Below are positions 32,726 through 42,910 of a stretch of DNA of 64,000 bases, one piece after another. The DNA comes from Prevotella sp. P5-92 (GTDB lineage Bacteria; Bacteroidota; Bacteroidia; Bacteroidales; Bacteroidaceae). How positions within the stretch are numbered: the stretch's first letter is position 1; the number at the start of each line of letters is the position of its first letter. Location of the stretch: the NCBI RefSeq assembly GCF_002251245.1, contig NZ_NPJG01000007.1, positions 1-64,000 of the forward strand. The letters run 5' to 3'. A program made the translations under genes and the position numbers. The notes under the pieces were generated by a model. It searched no databases and was not told where the DNA came from. It saw only the letters and a list, made by a program, of their open reading frames with translations.

Positions 32726-34336
32726 TTATTTCTTCATCAGGCATTTGTCGATGAAGCGATAGCGGGCTTCGACGTCGGGAAGAATCTCCTGGCGCGACTG
32801 GCGGTCAATCATCATCACGGGGGCTACAGCCTTGCCGTTGATGGGATCCCATGTGGGCAGACCGAGTCCGTTGGGGTTGCCTGTCTTAATGAAGTTGACG
32901 AAGAACTTGAGGAATACCTCTGACACAGCATAGTCGTCGGCTTTCCAGTCGAAGACATCGTTGGTGGGGAGGTTGCCCATCTGATATTCGATGTCGGCGG
33001 AGTGGACTGCTCCGGGTGTCGGCGGCATTGCGGGAGCTGAGTCGTCCTTTTTCTGTACCCCGCCTGCAAGGCCTGCCACGAGGTCTTTCTGCTTCATATC
33101 AGGACGGGGGTGGCAATACTTGTAGCGATATACGGGCTTGGGACTTGTGCTCTGCTGCATGTCGAGCCATTTCCATGTGGAATAGACTATGAAGATGTCG
33201 CCGCCAAGGGCATAGCCGGGCAATCCGAAGATGTCGGCATCGGTGTGTATGCCATATAGGGGCAGCACTTCGCTTGCCTTCACTCCAAGCCAGTTTTCAA
33301 CGGCAGGGGAGAGGCCGGCGATGGTGGGCGCTCCGCCTGCGAGGAAGGCGAAGGCGGGCATCTCGGCATTGTTGTTGCCGATGAGGCATGGCACTTGTGC
33401 CTGTTCGCCTGCAGCATAGATATCCATGGGTTGTTTGGGCATGAAATACCCGTCGATGTTGTATGTGGGCACGCTCTTCACGGCTGCAAGGCGCATGAGT
33501 TCGTCGGCTGACAGTTTTCTTAAATCTGCTATTTTCTTATACCCCATGCTCTTCACCTTTTCCACACCGAGCTGTTCAGCCTCCGCGAGAGTCTTCCAAC
33601 GGTCTTTGCCGAGGACGGAGCCGCTGGAGCCCATAGCCTGTGCGATGATGTTGCGGCTAAGGGGAGAAGCCATCAGAGCACTCACCGACATGGATCCAGC
33701 CGATTCACCCATAATGGTGATGCGGTCGGGGTCGCCACCGAAGGCAGAGATATTCTCCTTCACCCACTGTATGGCAGCCACCTGGTCGAGAAAACCATAG
33801 TTGCCCGACCCACGATAGGCGGTCTCTTTCGACAACTCGGGATGGGCGAAGAATCCGAAGATGCCTTCGCGGTAGTTGGCGGTGATGGCTACGATGCCGT
33901 TGCGGGCGAGTGTCATTCCTGCATAGCGGGGTTCGCTGCCGCTGCCTGCCATTAGTCCGCCGCCGTTGAAGTAGATGAACACGGGCAACTTCTCGTTCCA
34001 TGTCTTCGACGGGGTCCATATATTAAGGTAGAGGCAGTCTTCGCTCATCTCCTTAGTGCCGAACATCATGTCGCCAAAGAGGTTTTCCTGCATGGGATTT
34101 GGACCGAAGTCCTTTGCCTGTCTCACTCCCTCCCATTTCTCCACGGGCTGTGGAGCCTTCCATCTGAGGTTGCCAACTGGTGGTGCAGCAAATGGCACGC
34201 CTTTGAATACTTTTACTCCCGAGCAGTCGATGCCCTCGAGGATTCCGTTTACTGTCTGCACCTGTGGTGCTGTCTGTGCTGCCGCTGTGATGTATGTTGC
34301 GGCGAGCATGACAATTGATAGAATAATATTTTTCAT
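32726..34336 (-). CDS. exported type B carboxylesterase
   Basis: A 536-residue alpha/beta-hydrolase of the carboxylesterase/lipase type B family with a signal peptide (ending TAAAQ). The N-terminus VQTVNGILEG...VFKGVPFAAPP is the family signature; the oxyanion hole is YFNGGGLMAGSG, the nucleophile motif is GESAGS and the triad histidine is probably in AVHSADIEY near the C-terminus. It probably deacylates a sugar or aromatic ester in the periplasm, or a feruloyl or similar ester from plant material. No obvious operon partner other than a small downstream frame. Start chosen at the signal peptide; an AT-rich promoter region upstream has no clear boxes. Confidence 0.9.
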   Translation of the reverse strand: MKNIILSIVMLAATYITAAAQTAPQVQTVNGILEGIDCSGVKVFKGVPFAAPPVGNLRWKAPQPVEKWEGVRQAKDFGPNPMQENLFGDMMFGTKEMSEDCLYLNIWTPSKTWNEKLPVFIYFNGGGLMAGSGSEPRYAGMTLARNGIVAITANYREGIFGFFAHPELSKETAYRGSGNYGFLDQVAAIQWVKENISAFGGDPDRITIMGESAGSMSVSALMASPLSRNIIAQAMGSSGSVLGKDRWKTLAEAEQLGVEKVKSMGYKKIADLRKLSADELMRLAAVKSVPTYNIDGYFMPKQPMDIYAAGEQAQVPCLIGNNNAEMPAFAFLAGGAPTIAGLSPAVENWLGVKASEVLPLYGIHTDADIFGLPGYALGGDIFIVYSTWKWLDMQQSTSPKPVYRYKYCHPRPDMKQKDLVAGLAGGVQKKDDSAPAMPPTPGAVHSADIEYQMGNLPTNDVFDWKADDYAVSEVFLKFFVNFIKTGNPNGLGLPTWDPINGKAVAPVMMIDRQSRQEILPDVEARYRFIDKCLMKK

Positions 34337-34417
34337 ACTTATTGGTTTATATTACTGTTTTCGGCGGCTAAGTTAATCATTTTCTTTGAATTTTGCAATA
34401 AAAAAACAATTTTTTGC

Positions 34418-34446
34418 TTGTTTTCCCAATAAAAAATATATCTTTG
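34418..34446 (+). promoter_or_regulatory. promoter of the flavin reductase-rubredoxin gene
   Basis: TTG at 34418-34420 and TATCTTTG at 34439-34446, with 18 bases between them. It is about 50 bases before the ATG. Confidence 0.7.
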
Positions 34447-34497
34447 CAAGCGAAACTTGAATTAATTTATAACAAAGTACTTTAAAATAAATAAGAA

Positions 34498-35100
34498 ATG
34501 GATAATACCGCATTTTTTAAGCTGTCATACGGACTGTTTGTAGTGACAGCACACGAAGGAGACAAGGACAATGGCTGCATCACCAATACCGTTGTGCAGC
34601 AGACCATCACGCCTAACCGTATCTCCGTGACAATAAACAAAAACAACTATACGCACGACATGATAAAGCGTACGGGAGTGTTTAACGTGTCGGTGCTCTC
34701 GGAGAAGGCTAAGTTTGAGACGTTTAAGCACTGGGGATTCCAGAGCGGCAAGGATGTAGATAAGACCGTGGGCATCACCTACTTCAGACTGGAGAATGGC
34801 GTAATATATATAGTAGATGGTGTCAATGCGGTGATGTGTGCCAAGGTGGAGCAAGAGGTGGATCTTGGCACTCACACCATGTTTATTGCCGAGGTGACCG
34901 ACGCGTTCAGCACGGAGGAAGACTCTTCAGCCACCTACGCCTTTTACCACAAGAACATCAAGCCCGCACCACAGCCGGCAAAGAAGAAAGGATGGATATG
35001 CACGGTGTGTGGATATATCTATGAGGGAGAGGTGCTGCCTGAGGATTTCATCTGTCCTACATGCAAGCATCCTGCCTCTGACTTCAAGAGAATAGAATAA
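34498..35100 (+). CDS. flavin reductase-rubredoxin fusion (high molecular weight rubredoxin)
   Basis: A 200-residue fusion. Residues 1-150 are a FMN-binding flavin reductase-like domain (YGLFVVTAHEGDKDNGCITN, then QQTITPNRISVTINKNNYTH). After a Pro-Ala-Lys linker the C-terminal 45 residues are rubredoxin, with CTVCGY and CPTCKH binding one iron. Such proteins pass electrons from NADH to reverse rubrerythrins or flavodiiron proteins in anaerobes and so help detoxify O2 or peroxide. A reverse rubrerythrin is encoded further on at 42998. An 11-bp inverted repeat follows the stop and may end the transcript. Confidence 0.9.
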   Translation: MDNTAFFKLSYGLFVVTAHEGDKDNGCITNTVVQQTITPNRISVTINKNNYTHDMIKRTGVFNVSVLSEKAKFETFKHWGFQSGKDVDKTVGITYFRLENGVIYIVDGVNAVMCAKVEQEVDLGTHTMFIAEVTDAFSTEEDSSATYAFYHKNIKPAPQPAKKKGWICTVCGYIYEGEVLPEDFICPTCKHPASDFKRIE

Positions 35101-35131
35101 GAGCCGTTGGATGTTAGTTCTTTTCCAACTA

Positions 35132-35190
35132 CGAAGGTGTGAAGGTGGTCATAGCTTTTTCTTACAACTATAGGCGACCTCACACCTTCG
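35132..35190 (+). terminator. long-loop inverted repeat after the rubredoxin gene
   Basis: CGAAGGTGTGA (35132-35142) pairs with TCACACCTTCG (35180-35190) around a 37-base loop. The 3' side is followed by CTATTTCTGTT. It probably ends the upstream transcript. Confidence 0.5.
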
Positions 35191-35324
35191 CTATTTCTGT
35201 TATCGTAGCCAAAAATACCACTATTTATACTCTTTGAGTCCATTATTTCTGCTTTTTAGTGCAAAGTTATATTTTTTTTAGAAAAAAAAAGAATTAAAAC
35301 GATGAATAATTCAAATATTTTGTG

Positions 35325-35332
35325 TATTTTTG
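35325..35332 (+). promoter_or_regulatory. -7 box upstream of the AraC-type regulator
   Basis: TATTTTTG at 35325-35332, 34 bases before the ATG; the upstream TTTG box is not clear. Confidence 0.4.
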
Positions 35333-35366
35333 CCGGTGAATTTATTAATCAAAAATAGTTTAGGTT

Positions 35367-35831
35367 ATGGCTAAGTATAATATTACCGAGAAGAAAGAGA
35401 AGGAAGCGGCCTACAGAACACTGGTCAATCCTCAGTTGATGGACGAGATGAAGGAAAAGATTCTCGACATTATCGTGATGAAGAAAAAGTATAAGGACAA
35501 GGACTATTCCGCAAAGAAACTCGCGGAAGACCTTGGCACTAACACAAGGTATATCTCTGCAGTAGTCAACGTAAGATTTCACATGAACTACACGTCGTTT
35601 GTTAACAAGTTCCGCATTGAGGAGGCAATGACGATACTTACCGACAGACGATACCAAGACCTGAATATGGAAGAGGTGAGCGACATGGTGGGCTTTGCCA
35701 ACAGACAGTCGTTCTACGCCTCGTTCTATAAGATAATGAACATGACGCCACGCGACTATCGCCTGCAGCACCAGGAGCACCAGGCAAAGGCCAAGGCTGC
35801 ACGCCTGAAGAAGAGACAAGACGAAGAATAA
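35367..35831 (+). CDS. AraC-type helix-turn-helix regulator
   Basis: A 154-residue protein that is mostly a tandem AraC-type DNA-binding domain (about 25-140). The first HTH is YSAKKLAEDLGTNTRYIS and the second NMEEVSDMVGFANRQSFYAS followed by YKIMNMTPRDYR. There is no sensor or receiver domain, so the signal must come from a partner or the concentration of the protein itself. The tail is very basic and Lys/Gln-rich. It ends 10 bases before the DPP III gene, so the two are co-transcribed and possibly linked in function. Confidence 0.85.
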   Translation: MAKYNITEKKEKEAAYRTLVNPQLMDEMKEKILDIIVMKKKYKDKDYSAKKLAEDLGTNTRYISAVVNVRFHMNYTSFVNKFRIEEAMTILTDRRYQDLNMEEVSDMVGFANRQSFYASFYKIMNMTPRDYRLQHQEHQAKAKAARLKKRQDEE

Positions 35832-35841
35832 GAGAGGACTG

Positions 35842-37821
35842 ATGGACGTGAAAAAGGACGGTGAGGAACTGATGTATGTTGACGAACGTTTTGCCGACGT
35901 GCAGATACTCAGATACTATGTAAGAGGATATGATGATCTCACGGACGAGCAAAAGCTATATACCTATTACTTGGCTGACGCCATGAAGTGGGGACGGGAT
36001 ATAATATACGATCAGAACTGCAAGTACAATCTGAAGATACGCACGGCGCTTGAGGCTATATACACCGACGGGCATACCGACCGCGACAGCGGGGAGTATA
36101 AGGCCCTGGAGCTGTATCTAAAGCAGGTGTGGTTTGCCAACGGCATCCACCACCACTACAGCATGGACAAGTTTGTGCCAGGTTTTTCTGAAGGATACTT
36201 CCGCAGAGTGGCACCGGCAGCCTGCAGACGCATGCTGCCCCATCTCGGCGCCGACGAGATTGACGCGATGATAGACGAGATATCACCCGTGATCTTCGAC
36301 CCGCAGATGATGGCGAAGAGGGTGAACAAAGCCCCCGGATGCGACCTTGTTGCCACCTCGGCATGCAACTACTACGACGGGGTGAAGCAGGAGGAGGCTG
36401 AGCGGTTCTATGCAGAGAAGAAAGCTTCGTGGACAAAGAATGCCCCTTCGTTCGGACTCAACTCACGACTGGTGAAGGATGAGAACGGCATACACGAGGA
36501 GGTGTGGGGAAGGCATGGAAAGTATGGAAAGTTGATAGACAAGATTTGCATCAACCTCGAGAAGGCACGACAATATGCCGAGAACAACCGGCAACGGAAG
36601 GTAATAGACCTGCTCGTGAAATACTACGAGACAGGCGACCTCAGCGTCTTCGACGACTATTCGATTGAATGGCTGAAGGAGACGGAGGGAAAGATTGACT
36701 TCATCAACGGATTTATTGAGGTTTATGGCGACCCCCTCGGACTGAAAGGTTCATGGGAGGGACTGTTAGAGATGGTGGACGAGGAAGCCACAAAACGATG
36801 CCAGAAGATAAGCGACAACGCACAGTGGTTTGAGGACCACTCGCCAGTAGATGAGCGATTCCGCAAGGCTGAGGTGAAAGGCGTGGTGGCAAAGGCCGTG
36901 CAGGCGTTAGCTCTCGGCGGCGACGAATATCCCTCGACTGCCATTGGCATCAACCTGCCCAACGCCGACTGGATACGTGCTCAGCATGGCAGCAAGAGCG
37001 TTACTATAAGCAATATCACCGAGGCATATAATGTGGCTGCAAGAGGTAATGGAATGCTGGAGGAGTTTGTGTGTGATGAGTTGACAGTGAAGATGATACG
37101 ACGTTATGGCGACCGTTGCGACGAACTACATACCGACCTTCATGAGTGTCTCGGACATGGTAGCGGACAACTGCTGCCTGGCACCGACCCAGACGCACTG
37201 AAGGCCTATGGCAATACGATAGAAGAGGCCCGCGCCGACCTGTTTGCACTCTATTATATAGCCGATGAGAAACTCGTGGAACTCGGTCTGCTGGAAGATA
37301 GGGAGGCATACAAGTCGAACTATTACACCTATATGATGAACGGACTGATGACTCAGCTCGTTAGAATAAAGCCAGGCTGCCAAATAGAGGAGGCACACAT
37401 GCGCAACAGGGCTCTAATAGCACGGTGGTGTATGGCAAATGGCGACGCAGTGAGAATGGTGAAAAGAGACGGGAAGACCGTCGTGGTGGTAAACGACTAC
37501 GAGGGTCTGCGCCAGCAGATAGCACAGTTGCTCGCTGAGATGCAGCGTATAAAGAGCGAAGGCGACTACGATGCCGCCAAAGCCCTCGTGGAGGAATATG
37601 GCGTGAAGATAGACCCGCAGTTGCACGAGGAGGTGCTTGACAGATACCACCGCCTTGACATCGCTCCGTATAAGGGATTCCTTAATCCCGACTTTATTGT
37701 CGGGGGTGATACACGTCAGGAAGAACCGACGCTGAAGACTGCAAAAGACATAAGGCTTAGTTACAAGACGACCTTCGTGGAGCAGATGTTGGAGTATAGT
37801 AGGAGGTATAACGGGAACTGA
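35842..37821 (+). CDS. dipeptidyl-peptidase III (M49 zinc peptidase)
   Basis: A 659-residue M49 metallopeptidase, which removes dipeptides from the N-terminus of short peptides. The zinc motif HECLGH (HEXXGH type) occurs in HTDLHECLGHGSGQ, and the second ligand region EEARAD lies downstream; both are as in Bacteroides DPP III. No signal peptide is visible in the chosen start (MDVKKDGEELMYVDE), so a cytoplasmic location is most likely. It is co-transcribed with the AraC-type regulator. Short direct repeats (CTGATTGCTGATG) follow the stop at 37820-37852. Confidence 0.92.
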   Translation: MDVKKDGEELMYVDERFADVQILRYYVRGYDDLTDEQKLYTYYLADAMKWGRDIIYDQNCKYNLKIRTALEAIYTDGHTDRDSGEYKALELYLKQVWFANGIHHHYSMDKFVPGFSEGYFRRVAPAACRRMLPHLGADEIDAMIDEISPVIFDPQMMAKRVNKAPGCDLVATSACNYYDGVKQEEAERFYAEKKASWTKNAPSFGLNSRLVKDENGIHEEVWGRHGKYGKLIDKICINLEKARQYAENNRQRKVIDLLVKYYETGDLSVFDDYSIEWLKETEGKIDFINGFIEVYGDPLGLKGSWEGLLEMVDEEATKRCQKISDNAQWFEDHSPVDERFRKAEVKGVVAKAVQALALGGDEYPSTAIGINLPNADWIRAQHGSKSVTISNITEAYNVAARGNGMLEEFVCDELTVKMIRRYGDRCDELHTDLHECLGHGSGQLLPGTDPDALKAYGNTIEEARADLFALYYIADEKLVELGLLEDREAYKSNYYTYMMNGLMTQLVRIKPGCQIEEAHMRNRALIARWCMANGDAVRMVKRDGKTVVVVNDYEGLRQQIAQLLAEMQRIKSEGDYDAAKALVEEYGVKIDPQLHEEVLDRYHRLDIAPYKGFLNPDFIVGGDTRQEEPTLKTAKDIRLSYKTTFVEQMLEYSRRYNGN

Positions 37822-38008
37822 TGGCTGATTGCTGATGACTGATTGCTGATGTTCGCCGTTGTAGGGTCTTTACTTTATGTAAGACCGCAACCCGATTAGC
37901 ATCGTCTGTTGTGACAGATATTTCGGCGGTTTTGAGATGGATTTTTGGCGAGCATTTTGACCCTTTTGCAGCGGAATGCTGTTACCAAATAAATATATTT
38001 ATTTTTTG

Positions 38009-38635
38009 ATGAGAAATAACGAAGAGATAAACGAGAAAGTGAAGGAGATAAAGAGGTCGTTCCGACTGATGATGGACGGAGTGGCCTCGCAGTCGATGCG
38101 CGAGAAAGGACTGAACTACCACGTCAATTGGGGCGCGTCGATACCCATGCTCAAGCAGAAGGCGGCGGAGATAGGCAAGGACTATGACCTCTCCATAGCC
38201 TTGTGGAAAGAAAATGTGCGCGAGTGTAAGATACTCGCCACGATGATAATGCCTGCCGATGTGATACTGCCCGAGGTGGTGGATATATGGATGGAGCAGA
38301 CACCGTCGCAGGAGATAGCCGAGATGGCTTCGTTCCATCTATACCAGCACCTGCCCTTTGCCGCCGAGAAAGCGTATATGTGGATAGCGTCGGCGACAGA
38401 GATGCAACAGCTCTGCGGCTTTCACGTGCTCTCCCGTATCTTCGGTCGCGGTCAGGAACCCAACGAGCGAGGCATCAACGAGTTTCTCGACCAGGCGCTT
38501 GCTGCCCTCCAAGGACCCTCGTTGGCGGTGCGCAAGGCAGCCCTTTCAGCCTTGCTAAGGTTTGCTGATTTGGGTCTTGTATATGAAAGATTGGCTAAAA
38601 CTGCCGCAAAAAGCATTAATTTAGACGTTTTTTAG
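38009..38635 (+). CDS. HEAT-like DNA alkylation repair protein
   Basis: A 208-residue all-helical protein matching the AlkD/AlkC-like DNA alkylation repair family: MMDGVASQSMREKGLNYHVNW is the typical opening and the helices include ILPEVVDIWMEQTPSQEIAEM. Such proteins remove alkylated purines by base capture. An upstream ATG at 37976 is possible, but the family starts at MRNNEE and the extra residues are AT-rich. The gene is followed by the fur-like promoter at 38646. Confidence 0.7.
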   Translation: MRNNEEINEKVKEIKRSFRLMMDGVASQSMREKGLNYHVNWGASIPMLKQKAAEIGKDYDLSIALWKENVRECKILATMIMPADVILPEVVDIWMEQTPSQEIAEMASFHLYQHLPFAAEKAYMWIASATEMQQLCGFHVLSRIFGRGQEPNERGINEFLDQALAALQGPSLAVRKAALSALLRFADLGLVYERLAKTAAKSINLDVF

Positions 38636-38645
38636 GCCATAATGT

Positions 38646-38675
38646 TTTGTATGTCCCAAAAAATATGTAATTTTG
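38646..38675 (+). promoter_or_regulatory. promoter of the fur-like/purA/hisS run
   Basis: TTTG at 38646-38649 and TAATTTTG at 38668-38675, 18 bases between them. It lies 24 bases before the fur-like ATG. Confidence 0.7.
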
Positions 38676-38699
38676 CGCTTGAATTTTAAAGCAAACCCG

Positions 38700-39173
38700 A
38701 TGAAACAGGACGAAGCTAAGGTGAGGGCATTGGAGATACTCGACGGTTTTCTCGAGCAGAACAAACATAGAAAGACTTCGGAGCGATATGCCATACTCGA
38801 CGCGGTGGCAGCGATGCGCGACAACTTCACGCTGGAAGAGCTCGGCAGAAAACTGATGAACGATTTGCGCTTCCCCGTAAGCCGGGGCACTCTATATAAC
38901 ACGCTCAACCTGTTTGTGAAGTTGAGAATAGTGATGCGTCACCGCATCTTGAATGTCACCTCATATGAGTTCTGCCGTAACGAAGGACGCAGCATAAAAA
39001 TGGTGTGCTCTACGTGCGGCAAGGTGTCGTTGATGAAGTCGCAAGTGATTGATAACACCATAGACACACTGCATATGAAGCGATTCAAATGTGACAGTTA
39101 TGCACTCTATCTGTATGGCATATGCAGCACATGCCAGGCAAAGATGACGAGGACTAAAAAGAAGGATAATTAA
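38700..39173 (+). CDS. Fur-family regulator without the usual His metal site
   Basis: A 157-residue Fur-family protein. I use the ATG at 38700 (MKQDEAK) because the extra nine residues from 38673 are AT-rich and lie over the promoter. The winged-helix part (about 15-85, RKTSERYAILDAVAAM, SRGTLYNTLNLFVKL) is intact. The structural zinc pairs CSTCG and CSTCQ are both present. However, the HHDH-like sensor motif that precedes the first CxxC in Fur, Zur and PerR is replaced by RSIKMVC, so regulatory metal binding is probably altered or lost. It directly precedes purA (18 bases), a known Bacteroidales arrangement. Confidence 0.85.
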   Translation: MKQDEAKVRALEILDGFLEQNKHRKTSERYAILDAVAAMRDNFTLEELGRKLMNDLRFPVSRGTLYNTLNLFVKLRIVMRHRILNVTSYEFCRNEGRSIKMVCSTCGKVSLMKSQVIDNTIDTLHMKRFKCDSYALYLYGICSTCQAKMTRTKKKDN

Positions 39174-39191
39174 AAATATATCTATACAAAT

Positions 39192-40463
39192 ATGAATAAA
39201 GGTAAAGTTGACGTCCTGCTCGGACTGCAGTGGGGCGACGAAGGCAAAGGAAAGGTCGTTGACGTGCTGACACCACAATACGACGTAGTGGCACGCTTCC
39301 AGGGTGGTCCTAACGCTGGACACACGTTGGAGTTTGAAGGAGAGAAATATGTACTCCGTAGCATACCCTCAGGTATATTCCAAGGAGGAAAGGTAAACAT
39401 CATAGGCAATGGCGTGGTGCTGGCACCAGACCTGTTTATGGACGAGGCAAAAGCCCTTGAGGCTACAGGCCACAACCTGCGTGAGCGTCTTCACATATCA
39501 CGCAAGGCACATCTTATCATGCCTACACACCGCGTGCTCGACGCTGCCTATGAGGCTGCCAAAGGAAAGAGCAAGGTGGGCACCACGGGAAAGGGCATCG
39601 GTCCTACATATACCGACAAGGTGTCGCGTACGGGACTACGCGTGGGAGATATCTTCGACGATTTCAACCGTAAGTATGCCGAGCGCAAAGCACGTCATGA
39701 GGAGATTCTGAAGTCGATGGGCTTCGAGTATGACATCACCGAGGTGGAGAAGAAATGGATGGAAGGCATAGAGTATCTCAGACAGTTCCCCGTGGTGGAT
39801 TCAGAACACGAGATAAACGGACTGCTGCGTGAAGGAAAGTCGATACTCTGCGAGGGTGCTCAGGGCACACTGCTCGACGTGGATTTCGGTAGCTATCCCT
39901 TCGTCACCTCATCGAACACCATCTGTGCAGGAGCCTGCACCGGACTGGGTATAGGACCGAACAAGATAGGCGAGGTGTATGGAATCATGAAGGCATACTG
40001 CACACGCGTGGGAGCAGGACCATTCCCTACAGAACTCTTCGACGAGACAGGAGCCACCATACGACAGATAGGACATGAGTATGGAGCAGTGACAGGACGC
40101 GAGCGCCGTTGCGGATGGATAGACCTCGTGGCACTGCGCTACTCGATTATGGTCAACGGCGTGACACAGCTCATCATGATGAAGAGCGACGTGCTCGACG
40201 GCTTCGACACTATCAAAGCATGTGTGGCATACAAGCAGAACGGCAAGGAGATCAACTACTTCCCGTACAATATCGAAGAAGGAATAGAGCCTGTGTATGT
40301 AGAACTGCCAGGATGGAAGACCGACATGACACAGTTTACGTCAGAGGAGCAGTTCCCAGAGGCCTTCAGCAACTATATCAAGTTCCTTGAAGAGCAGCTC
40401 GAGACCCCGATAAAGATTATCTCTATCGGTCCGGATCGTGCACAGACCATAGTAAGAAAATAA
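39192..40463 (+). CDS. purA: adenylosuccinate synthetase
   Basis: A 423-residue PurA that joins IMP and aspartate with GTP to give adenylosuccinate in the first committed step to AMP. The signature [16 protein letters not shown] is at about 8-23, with [14 protein letters not shown] and the C-terminal GPDRAQTIV as expected. Length is normal for the family. It follows the fur-like gene by 18 bases and precedes hisS by 16 bases, all on the plus strand. Confidence 0.97.
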   Translation: MNKGKVDVLLGLQWGDEGKGKVVDVLTPQYDVVARFQGGPNAGHTLEFEGEKYVLRSIPSGIFQGGKVNIIGNGVVLAPDLFMDEAKALEATGHNLRERLHISRKAHLIMPTHRVLDAAYEAAKGKSKVGTTGKGIGPTYTDKVSRTGLRVGDIFDDFNRKYAERKARHEEILKSMGFEYDITEVEKKWMEGIEYLRQFPVVDSEHEINGLLREGKSILCEGAQGTLLDVDFGSYPFVTSSNTICAGACTGLGIGPNKIGEVYGIMKAYCTRVGAGPFPTELFDETGATIRQIGHEYGAVTGRERRCGWIDLVALRYSIMVNGVTQLIMMKSDVLDGFDTIKACVAYKQNGKEINYFPYNIEEGIEPVYVELPGWKTDMTQFTSEEQFPEAFSNYIKFLEEQLETPIKIISIGPDRAQTIVRK

Positions 40464-40479
40464 CAATCAAGAAGAGATA

Positions 40480-41841
40480 ATGGCTCAGAAACCAAGCATT
40501 CCAAAAGGAACACGCGACTTCTCCCCAGTGGAGATGGCAAAGCGTAACTATATCTTCGACATCATACGCGAGGTGTATGCTCTCTATGGCTTCCTGCAGA
40601 TAGAGACACCTGCCATGGAGACACTGCAGACCCTGATGGGCAAATATGGCGAGGAAGGCGACAAACTGCTGTTTAAGATACTCAACAGCGGCGACTATCT
40701 CAACAAAATCTCTGATGAGGACCTCATGGAACGGAATACCTTGAAGCTCGCCGCACGGCTCTGCGAGAAAGGACTGCGCTACGACCTCACCGTGCCCTTT
40801 GCACGATATGTGGTGATGCATCGCGACGAACTGCAGCTGCCGTTCAAGAGGTATCAGATACAGCCGGTATGGCGTGCCGACCGTCCGCAGAAGGGACGCT
40901 ATCGCGAGTTTTATCAGTGTGATGCTGACGTGGTGGGCAGCGACTCGCTGATGAATGAGGTGGAGCTGATGCAGATAGTTGACACGGTATTCTCGCGATT
41001 CGGCGTGAGGGTGCAGATACTCATCAACAACCGGAAGATTCTCACCGGCATCGCCGAAGTGATTGGCGAGGCAGATAAGATAGTGGATATCACGGTGGCA
41101 ATAGACAAGCTCGATAAGATAGGCATTGACAACGTCAACGACGAATTACGTGCCGACGGCATCAGCGAGGAGGCGATAGAGAAGCTACAGCCCATCATCA
41201 ACCTCACGGGTACTAATGCAGAGAAGCTGAACGTCATTGCCGACGTGCTCGCATCGAGCGAGACAGGCCTGAAGGGCGTGGAGGAGACAAGATACATACT
41301 TGACACCCTCCAGCAGGTGGGACTAAACAATGAGATAAAGCTCGACCTGACCCTCGCACGCGGTCTTAACTACTACACCGGAGCCATCTTTGAGGTGAAG
41401 GCATTGGACACTCCAATGGGCAGCATCACCGGCGGAGGACGCTACGACAACCTCACAGGTATCTTCGGTATGCCTGGCATCAGTGGAGTGGGTATCTCGT
41501 TTGGTGCAGACCGCATCTTCGACGTGCTCAACGCCCTCGACCTCTATCCAAAGGAGGCGGTAAGCAGCACCCAACTGCTCTTTGTGAATTTCGGCGAACG
41601 CGAGACGGCATACTGTTTGCCCATCGTGGCAAAGGCTCGCAAGGCGGGCATACGTACAGAGATGTATCCCGACGCGGCAAAGATGAAGAAGCAGATGAGC
41701 TATGCAAACGCCAAGGGCATCGCCTATGTGGCGATAGCCGGCGAAAACGAGATGGCCGAAGGTAAGGTGATGTTGAAGAATATGACCACCGGCGAGCAGG
41801 CGTTGGTGACTCCCGACGAACTGTTGGGCATGATAAGATAA
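40480..41841 (+). CDS. hisS: histidyl-tRNA synthetase
   Basis: A 453-residue class II synthetase. It opens with [13 protein letters not shown] (motif 1 region), has RYEF-type motif 2 area in [18 protein letters not shown], and the histidine-specific [12 protein letters not shown] and TGGGRYDNL blocks; the C-terminal anticodon-binding domain (about 365-453) is complete. It charges tRNA-His in the cytoplasm. The end is 21 bases before the esterase gene, which is probably in the same transcript although functionally unrelated. Confidence 0.97.
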   Translation: MAQKPSIPKGTRDFSPVEMAKRNYIFDIIREVYALYGFLQIETPAMETLQTLMGKYGEEGDKLLFKILNSGDYLNKISDEDLMERNTLKLAARLCEKGLRYDLTVPFARYVVMHRDELQLPFKRYQIQPVWRADRPQKGRYREFYQCDADVVGSDSLMNEVELMQIVDTVFSRFGVRVQILINNRKILTGIAEVIGEADKIVDITVAIDKLDKIGIDNVNDELRADGISEEAIEKLQPIINLTGTNAEKLNVIADVLASSETGLKGVEETRYILDTLQQVGLNNEIKLDLTLARGLNYYTGAIFEVKALDTPMGSITGGGRYDNLTGIFGMPGISGVGISFGADRIFDVLNALDLYPKEAVSSTQLLFVNFGERETAYCLPIVAKARKAGIRTEMYPDAAKMKKQMSYANAKGIAYVAIAGENEMAEGKVMLKNMTTGEQALVTPDELLGMIR

Positions 41842-41862
41842 GCATCAAAGTCGAAAGAAAAC

Positions 41863-42879
41863 ATGATGAAGAGACTTAAGAATTATATGATAGGCAGTAT
41901 GGCAGCAGTTGTTGCCTGCTGCCTTTTCTTGTCGTTAAAGACAGAGGAACGCTTCCGCGTGTTTATGATAGGTGACTCGACGATGGCAAACAAACAGTAC
42001 GAGAAGACGCCTGAAAGAGGGTGGGGCATGGTGCTCCAGTGCTTCTTCGACGACGAGGTGGTTATAGACAACCATGCTGTCAACGGCCGCTCGTCGAAAA
42101 GCTTCATAGCAGAGGGACGCTGGCAAAAGGTGATAGACCAGGTGAAGCCGGGCGACTATGTGGTGATACAGTTTGGCCACAACGACGAGAAGCCCCAGCC
42201 CGAACGACATACCGACCCTGGCACGACGTTTGACGCCAACCTGAGACGCTTTGTGGTGGAGACACGCGAGAAGGGCGGCATACCGATACTGATGAATGCC
42301 GTGGTGAGACGCAACTTCGTAGTGGAAAAGGTGAAGAACGACGACGACGAGAAGCTGCGCCTTATTGACGCACAGGCGAAGAACGACGTGATAGAAGACG
42401 ACACACTGCGCGACACCCACGGGAAGTATCTCGACTCGCCACGCGACGTGGCAAAAGAGCAAGGCTGCGTGTTTATAGACGCCAACCGCATCACGCATGA
42501 GTTGGAACAGTCGTTGGGACGCGAGGCATCGAAGAAGCTGCACATGTGGTATGAGCCCGGCGAGACGAGTCTGATACCTAACGGACGACGCGACAACACA
42601 CATTATAATATATATGGTGCGCATGTGGTGGCTCGGCTCTTGGCCAAGGCTATGGGCCACGAGGTGAAACAGCTGCGCCGGCATCTCGTAAACTACGACA
42701 TGGCAGTGTCAAAAAACGGACAAGGCGACTATTTCACCATAGAAGAAGCGCTTGCCGCCATACCAGAAGGAAAGAAGACCACCATCCAGATACTGGGAGG
42801 CGAGTGGCAACGACCGGTAGTACCAAAGGCAAAGAAGGTAAAATTTGTGTTGCGTAATGGTGCAAAATGGAAAAAATAA
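41863..42879 (+). CDS. SGNH rhamnogalacturonan acetylesterase fused to a pectinesterase fragment
   Basis: A 338-residue exported enzyme. After a signal-anchor (about 8-25), the SGNH/GDSL domain shows block I MIGDSTMAN, block II around NHAVNGRSSKSF, block III QFGHNDEKP and block V DNTHYN, the pattern of carbohydrate esterase family 12 (rhamnogalacturonan acetylesterase). The last 60 residues (AVSKNGQGDYFTIEEALAAI, then a GGEW stretch and VPKAKKVKFVLRNG) match the first strands of a pectin methylesterase (CE8), which then stops: the CE8 catalytic residues are absent. So either a larger two-domain enzyme has been cut short or the fragment is used as a binding extension. Confidence 0.85.
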   Translation: MMKRLKNYMIGSMAAVVACCLFLSLKTEERFRVFMIGDSTMANKQYEKTPERGWGMVLQCFFDDEVVIDNHAVNGRSSKSFIAEGRWQKVIDQVKPGDYVVIQFGHNDEKPQPERHTDPGTTFDANLRRFVVETREKGGIPILMNAVVRRNFVVEKVKNDDDEKLRLIDAQAKNDVIEDDTLRDTHGKYLDSPRDVAKEQGCVFIDANRITHELEQSLGREASKKLHMWYEPGETSLIPNGRRDNTHYNIYGAHVVARLLAKAMGHEVKQLRRHLVNYDMAVSKNGQGDYFTIEEALAAIPEGKKTTIQILGGEWQRPVVPKAKKVKFVLRNGAKWKK

Positions 42880-42910
42880 TGTAAAATACAGCAAAAAAAT
42901 AAAGAAAAAC

